From Armatimonadota bacterium (GTDB taxonomy: Bacteria; Armatimonadota; SYMT01), in contig JAJFMS010000288.1 in the NCBI GenBank assembly GCA_020696885.1, forward strand, positions 1 through 5,642: DNA of 5,642 nucleotides, in the 5' to 3' direction. The first letter of the stretch is position 1; each line of letters begins with the position of its first letter. Positions 1 through 5,642 of the stretch are shown piece by piece. Position numbers and translations under genes: made by a program. Below the pieces are notes generated by a model. It was not told the origin of the DNA, did no database searches, and saw only the letters and a list, made by a program, of their open reading frames with translations.

Positions 1-2529
1 AAGCAAGCTTTGGGATCGATACTCGCCTCTCTGCCGGTACCGGTGCTGGTAGTCAGCCCGGACGCACGTCTGCTCGGCGCCAACGAGGCGGCGTCGCGCT
101 TGCTTTCAGGGGTGGCCGAGGACGGAAGCGCCGCAGCGGCGATTACCCGGCTTACGTGGCTGCGTGGGGACCTGGACACACTCGCTGGCGGGAGCAGTCC
201 GGCTGGAGTGCGGTGGCTCGAGATCGCGGGGGCACGGCGCGCGTTCAAGGCCCAGTACGCCATGCTCGACCCGGACGGCACGGAGCCGGGCACGGTAGCG
301 GTTACCCTTACGGAGGTGACCGAGCTCCAGGGCGCCGGCCCGGACCCGGTAGCCAGGCGGCTACTGGACCACATGCCGGCGGTGGTCTGGACGGTAGACC
401 GTGACCTCTGCTTTACCGCCTGCGAGGGGAAGGTGGTCAGCGACACCGGTGATCCGCACCAGCCGGTGGTGGGGCGCACGCTGGACCACATCTTCGGCCC
501 CGAGGGCGCCGGGCCGGTGGTCCACGCCGCCCACCAGAGAGCCTTTGCCGGGGAGCCGGCAACTTACGACTGCCGGTGGCAAGACCGCCGGTTTCAAGCA
601 TCGTTGGCGCCGCTAGACACTGCCGGCACGGAGGTGATCGGCGTAGCCCTCGACGTTACCGATCGCGCCAAGAACGAAGACCTGCTCCGCAAAGCGCGCG
701 AGGACGCCGAGCGGCTCATCCACACGGCCAACGTGCTGATCGTGGGTCTGGACGACCAGGGCGCGGTCACTCTCTTCAACGAAGCCGCAGAGCGTGCTAC
801 CGGTTACCCGGCGTCCGAGCTGTTGGGCCGCGCCTGGTACGGTTCCGGTGTGCCCTGCGCTGAGTTTCCGGAGATCACCACCGAACCGGACGTGCCCGGC
901 GAGTACACCGGTCCGATCCGCACGCGCACGGGTACCCGCCGGACCATCGCGTGGCGCGATAGCGTGATCCGCAGCGGCGACGCCCGTCTCGGCACCCTCC
1001 TGGTGGGGGTGGACGTGACCGATCTGAACGCCGCTCAATCCCGCCTGCGCGACAGTGAGGAGCGCCATCGCACACTCCTCGCCAGCCTTCCGCAGCGGAT
1101 CTTCGTGAAGGATCACGACGGCGTCTTCGTCTCCGTGAACGAACGATTCGCCGCCGACTTCGGGCTCCGGCCGGCAGACCTGATCGGCAAGAGCGATAGC
1201 GACTTCTTCGAGCAGGAGCTGGCGGAGAAGTACCGCGCCGACGACCGCCGCGTGATGGAGACCCGCGCCACCGAAACGATCGTCGAAGCGAACGTGGTGC
1301 AAGACCGCCTGCGGGTGGTCGAGGTCATGAAGGCGCCCGTGATCGCTGAGTCGGGTGAGTTGCTGGGCATCGTGGGGGTGTTCACGGACGTCACCGACCG
1401 GAAGCGGATCGAGGATGATCTCGCCCATGAGCGGGACCTCCTCCACACCTTGATGAACAACATCCCGGACCAGATCTATTTCAAAGATCGCCAGTCCCGG
1501 TTCACCCGCGTCAACCCCGCGGGGGCGCGCGCCCTCGGGGAGTCCTCACCGGACCAGGTGGTGGGCCGCAGCGATTTCGAGCTGCATCCGGAAGATCTGG
1601 CCCGCGGCTACTACGCGGACGAGCAGCACCTCATGACCACCGGAGAGCCGGTGATCGGAAAGCTGGAAATGCAGCGCACGCCCGAGGGCGAAGAGCGCTG
1701 GCTAAGCAGCACCAAGGTGCCGATTCGCGACCGGGATGGGCAGGTCGTCGGGATGGCGGGAATCTCCCGAGACGTAACCGATCGCATCGAGGTGGAGGAG
1801 CGGCTGCGCAAGACGGCGGCCGAGCTCGCCCGCTCCAACGAAGAGCTCCAGCAATTCGCCTACGTAGCCTCGCACGACTTACAAGAGCCGCTGCGCATGG
1901 TGGCGAGCTACACGCAACTCCTCGCACGGCGCTACCGCGACCGGCTGGATGACGACGGAATGGAGTTCATCGATTTCGCCGTGGATGGCGCCACCCGGAT
2001 GCAGAACCTGATCCAGGATCTGCTGGCCTATTCTCGCGTGGGCACCCGCACTCATGCCTTCACGCCGATACCGCTGGACGAGGTGGTAACGCGAGCGCTC
2101 TCCAACCTCCGGATGGCGCTATCCGAGTCGGGGGCAGAGGTAACCCACGATCCGCTACCGACAATAATTGGAGATAGCAGCCAACTGGTGCAGCTGTTCC
2201 AGAATCTCCTCGGTAACGCACTGAAATTCCGCGGCGCCGAGCCACCGCGGGTGCACGTTTCAGCGGAGCTACGCGGAGCGGAATGGCTCATCGGGGTGCA
2301 CGACAACGGGATCGGGATCGAGCCGGAATATGCCGAGCGAATCTTCGTCATCTTCCAGCGACTGCACGCCAAGAGCGACTATCCGGGCAGCGGCATCGGG
2401 CTAGCCATCTGTAAGAAGATCGTCTCCCGGCACGGTGGGACGATCTGGGTTGAACCGGCTCCGGAAGGTGGAGCCGTGTTCCGGTTCACGATACCGGTGG
2501 ACAAGCGCCTGGTCTCTGGGGCTAAGTAA
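1..2529 (+). CDS. Multi-PAS sensor histidine kinase with Cph1/phytochrome-type transmitter (5' end cut by window)
   Basis: Cytoplasmic two-component sensor kinase that should autophosphorylate on histidine and pass phosphate to the receivers encoded downstream. Numbering from the TTG at position 10 as residue 1, five PAS domains lie at about 1-106, 116-219, 232-339, 348-464 and 475-592; the last four each end in DVTD followed by R or L, and the first ends in the looser EVTEL. Short charged helical linkers join them. The HisKA domain (about 612-680) carries the H-box ASHDLQEPLR with phospho-acceptor His622. The HATPase domain (about 705-832) has the N-box with Asn732 and Asn736, the G1 box DNGIG at 765-769, and the G2 box GSGIGLAI at 793-800. 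No signal peptide or membrane segment is visible, so it is probably soluble. The frame stays open to base 1 and the window opens at a PAS start, so the true start is probably upstream. There is no C-terminal receiver. The sensed signal and any cofactor are unknown. Confidence 0.93.
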   Translation, partial: KQALGSILASLPVPVLVVSPDARLLGANEAASRLLSGVAEDGSAAAAITRLTWLRGDLDTLAGGSSPAGVRWLEIAGARRAFKAQYAMLDPDGTEPGTVAVTLTEVTELQGAGPDPVARRLLDHMPAVVWTVDRDLCFTACEGKVVSDTGDPHQPVVGRTLDHIFGPEGAGPVVHAAHQRAFAGEPATYDCRWQDRRFQASLAPLDTAGTEVIGVALDVTDRAKNEDLLRKAREDAERLIHTANVLIVGLDDQGAVTLFNEAAERATGYPASELLGRAWYGSGVPCAEFPEITTEPDVPGEYTGPIRTRTGTRRTIAWRDSVIRSGDARLGTLLVGVDVTDLNAAQSRLRDSEERHRTLLASLPQRIFVKDHDGVFVSVNERFAADFGLRPADLIGKSDSDFFEQELAEKYRADDRRVMETRATETIVEANVVQDRLRVVEVMKAPVIAESGELLGIVGVFTDVTDRKRIEDDLAHERDLLHTLMNNIPDQIYFKDRQSRFTRVNPAGARALGESSPDQVVGRSDFELHPEDLARGYYADEQHLMTTGEPVIGKLEMQRTPEGEERWLSSTKVPIRDRDGQVVGMAGISRDVTDRIEVEERLRKTAAELARSNEELQQFAYVASHDLQEPLRMVASYTQLLARRYRDRLDDDGMEFIDFAVDGATRMQNLIQDLLAYSRVGTRTHAFTPIPLDEVVTRALSNLRMALSESGAEVTHDPLPTIIGDSSQLVQLFQNLLGNALKFRGAEPPRVHVSAELRGAEWLIGVHDNGIGIEPEYAERIFVIFQRLHAKSDYPGSGIGLAICKKIVSRHGGTIWVEPAPEGGAVFRFTIPVDKRLVSGAK

Positions 2530-2543
2530 CGAATCGAAGCAGA

Positions 2544-3005
2544 ATGAATCAAACCTTAGCGAGTGTGCGGCCGATCGAGATCCTGCTGGTTGAAGACAAT
2601 CCAGGCGACGTGCGGCTGACCAAGGAGGCGTTCAAAGAAGGACGCATACGGAACTGCCTCGCGGTAGTCAAGGACGGAGTTGAAGCGCTCGATTACCTGC
2701 GTCGGCAAGGCTCGTTCGCCGGTGTGACGCGCCCCGACATGATTCTTCTGGACCTCAATCTTCCCCGGAAGGATGGACGGGCCGTCCTCGCCGAGATCAA
2801 AGTGGACGAGGCGCTCTGCGGGATCCCGGTGGTTATTCTCAGCACTTCCCAGAATGAGGATGACATTACCTCTTCCTACGACCTGCACGCCAACTGCTAC
2901 ATCAGCAAGCCGGTGGATCTGGAGCGATTTCTACAGGTAGTCCATTCGATTGAAGAATTCTGGCTGGGGGTCGCGCAACTGCCGACCCGTGGAGAGCAGG
3001 CATGA
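2544..3005 (+). CDS. Single-domain response regulator, Rcp1-like (first of a tandem pair)
   Basis: A stand-alone receiver of 153 residues with no DNA-binding or enzymatic domain. The acidic pocket is Glu17-Asp18 in LLVEDNPGD, the phospho-acceptor is Asp70 in ILLDLNLP, the conserved hydroxyl residue is Ser100 in VVILSTS, and the conserved lysine is Lys122 in SKPVDL. The LHANCY segment and the C-terminal IEEFW...LP block are typical of the Rcp1 family, which in cyanobacteria partners the phytochrome kinase Cph1; the neighbouring kinase has a matching transmitter. It starts 14 bases after the kinase stop. The ATG was chosen because it includes a short leader before the receiver; the upstream GAAGCAGA is a poor ribosome site, so translation may depend on coupling. 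GTG at 2565 is a possible later start. Third-position GC is lower than in the GGDEF-EAL gene. Role inferred: phosphate acceptor, relay or sink for the kinase. Confidence 0.93.
   Translation: MNQTLASVRPIEILLVEDNPGDVRLTKEAFKEGRIRNCLAVVKDGVEALDYLRRQGSFAGVTRPDMILLDLNLPRKDGRAVLAEIKVDEALCGIPVVILSTSQNEDDITSSYDLHANCYISKPVDLERFLQVVHSIEEFWLGVAQLPTRGEQA
2991..2996 (+). promoter_or_regulatory. Ribosome binding site for the second response regulator
   Basis: GGAGAG lies five bases before the ATG at 3002, inside the last codons of the preceding gene. It is a good Shine-Dalgarno match at standard spacing and supports this start. The start and the upstream stop share the sequence ATGA at 3002-3005, so re-initiation by the same ribosomes is likely. 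Confidence 0.75.
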
Positions 3006-3436
3006 GTGTTGAGCCAATCAACATCCTACTCGTTGAAGACAACCCGGGCGACGTTCGCCTGACCATCGAAGCGCTGCGCGAAGGGAAGGTGCACAACCAC
3101 CTCTCCATCGCCCGCGACGGAGTAGAGGCGCTGGCGTATCTTCGCCGCCAAGGTGCGTTTGGCGACGCGCCCCGGCCGGACGTTATCCTGTTGGACCTCA
3201 ACCTGCCCAAAAAGGACGGCCGCGAGGTACTGGCGGAGATCAAGGCCGATGAGCACCTGCGGCGGATTCCGGTGGTGGTGCTCACCACGTCGAAGGCCGA
3301 GGAAGACATCCTGCGATCCTACGCCCTGCACGCCAACTGCTACGTGACCAAACCAGTGGATCTGGAGCAGTTCATTACCGTGGTACGGTCGATCGAGGAC
3401 TTCTGGTTCAGTATCGTGCGGTTACCTAACCGCTAG
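3002..3436 (+). CDS. Single-domain response regulator, Rcp1-like (second of a tandem pair)
   Basis: A stand-alone receiver of 144 residues. It has Glu12-Asp13 in LLVEDNPGD, phospho-acceptor Asp65 in ILLDLNLP, Thr95 in VVVLTTS, and Lys117 in TKPVDL, so all receiver catalytic positions are present. LHANCY and the ending IEDFW...LP place it in the Rcp1 family. By hand alignment without gaps it matches the preceding regulator at 94 of 140 positions (about 67%), so the two are paralogues, probably from a tandem duplication. It overlaps the upstream gene by four bases (ATGA) and is followed nine bases later by the REC-GGDEF-EAL gene. It lacks the nine-residue leader of its neighbour. Inferred role: a second phosphate target of the PAS kinase. 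Whether it signals to a protein partner or drains phosphate cannot be told from sequence. Confidence 0.94.
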   Translation: MSVEPINILLVEDNPGDVRLTIEALREGKVHNHLSIARDGVEALAYLRRQGAFGDAPRPDVILLDLNLPKKDGREVLAEIKADEHLRRIPVVVLTTSKAEEDILRSYALHANCYVTKPVDLEQFITVVRSIEDFWFSIVRLPNR

Positions 3437-3440
3437 GGGG
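3435..3440 (+). promoter_or_regulatory. Ribosome binding site for the REC-GGDEF-EAL gene
   Basis: AGGGGG sits five bases before the GTG at 3446 and overlaps the TAG stop (3434-3436) of the preceding gene. This is what decides the GTG start: the receiver fold begins only a few residues later, and no ATG in frame lies between the Shine-Dalgarno and the receiver. Confidence 0.7.
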
Positions 3441-3445
3441 CCGCC

Positions 3446-5422
3446 GTGGACCTGCAGCCGATCCGCATCCTACTGGTCGAGGACAATCCGGGAGACGCGC
3501 GCCTGTTGCGCGAGTATCTTTCGGATGCGGGCGGCGCTTCGTTTGAAATCTGCCACGTCACCCACCTGAGCGAGGCGCTCGAAGTCCTCGGCGAGGGCGG
3601 CCAGGACGTGATGCTGCTGGATCTCTCCCTGCCGGACAGCCACGGCCTGGAGACGGTTCGCACGGCCCATTCCTCCGCTCCCGGCGTGCCGATCGTGGTC
3701 CTTACCGGTTTCGACGACGAGACGCAGGCGGTGCGGGCGGTGCAGGAAGGGGCGCAGGACTACCTGGTCAAGGGGCGCGCCGACGGCAACCTCCTGGTCC
3801 GCTCCATGCGCTACGCGATCGAGCGTCACCGGATGATGGCCGAGCTGGAGCAGGCGCGCAAGCTGGAACATTACGTCGCCACCCACGACATGCTCACCGA
3901 CCTGCCGAACCGGCAGCTCTTCCAGGATCGGTTGGATCAGGCGCTGCTGGAAGCCCGTCGCAGCCGTCATCGCGTGGCGCTGCTCTTCCTGGACCTGGAC
4001 CGGTTCAAGCTCACCAACGACACCCTCGGACACGCGGCCGGCGACCGGCTGATCCAGGCGGTGGCGGAGCGCCTTTCGCACTGCATCCGGGCCTCGGACA
4101 CCGCCGCCCGCCTGGGTGGGGACGAGTTCACGGTGATCCTTCCCGGGGTCCAGCGCTCGCACGACGTGGCCCGGATCGCCAATAAGATCCTGGACTCGCT
4201 GGCCCGGCCGTTCCTCCAGGAAGGCATCGAGCTGTACATCACCACCAGCATCGGGATCAGCGTCTTCCCGAGCGACGGCGTGGACAGCGAGACGCTGCTG
4301 AAGAACGCGGACATCGCGATGTACCGGGCCAAGGCCAACGGCCGCAACAACTTCCAGTTCTACACGCCCGCGATGAACGAGAAGGCGCTGGAGCGGATGG
4401 AGCTGGAATACAGCCTGCGCCACGCCGTGGATCGGGATGAGTTCGTGCTCCACTACCAGCCGCAGGTGGACGTGAGCGCCGGGCGCATCATCGGGATGGA
4501 GGCGCTGCTGCGCTGGAAACACCCCACGCTGGGACTCCTCATGCCGTCCGAGTTCATCCCACTGGCGGAGGAGACCGGGCTCATCGTCCCAATCGGGGAA
4601 TGGGTGTTGCGCACCGCCTGCCAGCAGGCGCGGGAGTGGCAGAAGCGTGGGCTCCCGGAAGTCAACATGGCGGTGAACTTCTCCGCGCGGCAGTTCCAGC
4701 GCCAGAACCCGATCCGGTCCGTGACCAGCGTGCTCAACGAAACCGGCCTCGATCCGCACTTCCTCGAGCTGGAGCTGACCGAGAGCGTGGTGATGCGAGA
4801 TGCGGAGGCGGCCAGCGCCACGCTGCGCCAGCTCCGGGCGCTGGGCATCCACCTCTCCCTGGACGACTTCGGCACCGGTTACTCGTCACTGGGACACCTG
4901 AAGCGGTTCCCGCTGGAGAAGCTGAAGATCGACAAGCTGTTCGTGCGCAGCCTCACGGTGGACCCCAGCGACCGCGCCATCACGTCGGCGATCATCGCGA
5001 TGGCGCACAGTCTCCAGTTGATGCCGCTGGCGGAGGGGGTGGAGACGATGGCGCAGCTCGAAGTCCTGCGCTCGCTCCGCTGCGACCACATGCAGGGCTT
5101 CCTGTTCAGCGGAGCCGTAACGGCCGCCGCGGCCGCCCGCTTGCTGGCCAATCAGGGCACACCGCGAGCGCTCTCGCTGGTGGTGGAGCCGTGCAAGCCC
5201 GCAGACCGGTTCCCCGGCGATCGCGGCCTGCACTCGGCGGTGATCGAACGGCCCGCGCCGGTTGCGGATGCGCTACCCGTTGGGCCGTTCGCCGAGGCGC
5301 TGCTGGGGAAACACCTGCGCGGCGACGCGCTCAGCTCTCCCGCTTTCCCGGGACCGGACACTGCGGGTCGGGTACCACCGAAAGTGGATAGTCCGATAGG
5401 GCCACCGTCCCCGCTTCCGTAA
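3446..5422 (+). CDS. REC-GGDEF-EAL bifunctional cyclic-di-GMP signalling protein
   Basis: Response regulator whose output is c-di-GMP turnover. Receiver at about 5-122: Glu12-Asp13, phospho-acceptor Asp59 in LLDLSLPD, Thr87, Lys109 (followed by Gly instead of Pro). A helical linker (about 122-146) leads to GGDEF at about 147-308: metal-binding Asp183 in FLDLDRFK, Asn191, signature GGDEF at 224-228, and an RxxD inhibitory I-site (Arg215, Asp218) five residues before it, as in feedback-regulated cyclases. EAL at about 325-570: Glu352-Ala-Leu, Asn in VNFSARQF, Glu446 in ELTES, Asp473-Asp474 in DDFGTGYSS, Lys494 in LKIDK, Glu530/Glu533 in EGVE and Gln550 in MQGFLF. Both enzymes therefore look competent on paper; which activity dominates cannot be read off. 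Residues 571-658 form a tail with no recognised domain; its last 30 residues include ten prolines and lie antisense to the convergent peptidase gene. Starts at GTG, nine bases after the upstream stop. Confidence 0.95.
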   Translation: MDLQPIRILLVEDNPGDARLLREYLSDAGGASFEICHVTHLSEALEVLGEGGQDVMLLDLSLPDSHGLETVRTAHSSAPGVPIVVLTGFDDETQAVRAVQEGAQDYLVKGRADGNLLVRSMRYAIERHRMMAELEQARKLEHYVATHDMLTDLPNRQLFQDRLDQALLEARRSRHRVALLFLDLDRFKLTNDTLGHAAGDRLIQAVAERLSHCIRASDTAARLGGDEFTVILPGVQRSHDVARIANKILDSLARPFLQEGIELYITTSIGISVFPSDGVDSETLLKNADIAMYRAKANGRNNFQFYTPAMNEKALERMELEYSLRHAVDRDEFVLHYQPQVDVSAGRIIGMEALLRWKHPTLGLLMPSEFIPLAEETGLIVPIGEWVLRTACQQAREWQKRGLPEVNMAVNFSARQFQRQNPIRSVTSVLNETGLDPHFLELELTESVVMRDAEAASATLRQLRALGIHLSLDDFGTGYSSLGHLKRFPLEKLKIDKLFVRSLTVDPSDRAITSAIIAMAHSLQLMPLAEGVETMAQLEVLRSLRCDHMQGFLFSGAVTAAAAARLLANQGTPRALSLVVEPCKPADRFPGDRGLHSAVIERPAPVADALPVGPFAEALLGKHLRGDALSSPAFPGPDTAGRVPPKVDSPIGPPSPLP

Positions 5423-5642
5423 CCAGGAACACGTTCTCCAGCCGCACGCCCCCGCGCAGCTCCTCGCTGTAGGCGCCCGGCTCGCAGGTGAACACGTTCC
5501 CCACTTCGAACACGCCGCCCCGCTCGCGGTTCAGGTCCGGCATTTCGTGGACCCGCAACCCGATTCCGTGGCCGCCGTGGTGGACCAACCCGTTCTGCGC
5601 CAGGTGCGGGTGCCGGCGGATCCGCGCGTCCAGCTCGGCCCA
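5331..5642 (-). CDS. M24-family metallopeptidase (Xaa-Pro aminopeptidase/dipeptidase type), C-terminal part only
   Basis: The minus strand is open from base 5642 to a TGA at 5333-5331, giving the last 103 residues of a pita-bread metallopeptidase. Proteins of this family remove or hydrolyse residues next to proline using two metal ions. Three of the five family metal ligands can be seen: the His in GGHGIGL (5568-5570), the Glu in FTCEPGAY (5481-5483) and the Glu in GVRLENVF (5436-5438). The remaining two ligands (Asp, Asp) would lie upstream, beyond the window. The closing VTEAG...LSDYPL is the usual end of the fold, followed by about 16 extra residues rich in proline. A TTG at 5588-5586 is not the start, because homology to the fold continues in frame to the window edge. 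It converges on the c-di-GMP gene with a 92-base overlap and has no evident functional link to it. Aminopeptidase P versus prolidase cannot be decided from this part. Confidence 0.88.
   Translation of the reverse strand, partial: WAELDARIRRHPHLAQNGLVHHGGHGIGLRVHEMPDLNRERGGVFEVGNVFTCEPGAYSEELRGGVRLENVFLVTEAGTVALSDYPLSVVPDPQCPVPGKRES

Noticed and set aside
10..12. TTG as the true start codon of the kinase.
   Set aside because: The frame is open to base 1, no ribosome site can be assessed, and the PAS fold begins immediately, so the start is more likely outside the window. I annotated the gene as partial from base 1.
613..1446. Open frame of 277 codons on the minus strand within the PAS region.
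   Set aside because: Antisense shadow of the kinase gene, with no domain or plausible ribosome site; the plus strand codes for clear PAS domains there.
3470..4852. A long open frame (460 codons) on the minus strand inside the REC-GGDEF-EAL gene.
   Set aside because: It is the antisense shadow of a gene with very high third-position GC, which removes stop codons from that frame. Its protein is rich in His, Arg, Gln and Val with no recognisable domain, and the plus-strand protein has complete catalytic motifs.
5375..5387. Small inverted repeat CCAC...GTGG with a five-base loop as a terminator between the convergent genes.
   Set aside because: Only four base pairs, no flanking T run on either strand, and inside both coding frames; this is expected by chance.
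4600..5391. Open frame of 263 codons in a second plus-strand frame inside the EAL gene.
   Set aside because: Its product is Arg-, Gly- and Ala-rich with no motif, as expected from an out-of-frame reading of GC-rich coding DNA, while the main frame holds the whole EAL signature set.
5586..5588. TTG on the minus strand as a start for a short 85-residue protein.
   Set aside because: The reading frame continues upstream to the window edge with sequence that fits the M24 fold, so this is an internal codon of a longer peptidase.

Overview
The window carries one signalling operon on the plus strand, which fills almost everything from the left edge to position 5422, and the 3' end of an unrelated peptidase gene that converges on it from the right. 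All genes are GC-rich, tightly packed and protein-coding. No RNA gene, mobile element, CRISPR array or long non-coding stretch is visible. The organism is a high-GC, free-living type of bacterium with elaborate two-component and cyclic-di-GMP signalling. Gemmatimonadota-like or similar environmental lineages would fit, but this is a guess from style and composition; nothing here fixes the phylum.

Layout: (1) 1-2529, a soluble sensor histidine kinase with five PAS domains in series and a Cph1/phytochrome-type transmitter, cut at its 5' end by the window edge. (2) 2544-3005 and (3) 3002-3436, two tandem single-domain response regulators of the Rcp1 type, about 67% identical to each other by hand alignment and overlapping by ATGA. 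(4) 3446-5422, a three-part REC-GGDEF-EAL protein with apparently intact diguanylate cyclase, allosteric I-site and phosphodiesterase motifs. (5) 5331-5642, minus strand, the C-terminal part of an M24-family (Xaa-Pro peptidase type) metallopeptidase, whose last 92 bases lie antisense to the end of gene 4.

How the genes probably work together (inference): the PAS array senses a cytoplasmic cue (redox state, a ligand or light through an unknown cofactor) and controls autophosphorylation of His622. The phosphoryl group can go to any of three receiver domains encoded directly downstream, at Asp70, Asp65 and Asp59 of genes 2, 3 and 4. The gene 4 receiver would turn the signal into a change in c-di-GMP, while the two stand-alone receivers have no output domain and may act through protein contacts, as phosphate sinks or as intermediates. 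Gaps of 14 and 9 bases and one 4-base overlap support a single transcript with coupled translation.

The most unusual local feature is the end of gene 4. After the EAL domain there is an 88-residue unrecognised tail, and its last 30 codons run into the antisense of the peptidase gene with a sharp change in codon usage, which suggests a lost ancestral stop codon. The window otherwise holds recognisable families, and I see no clear sign of a wholly new system.
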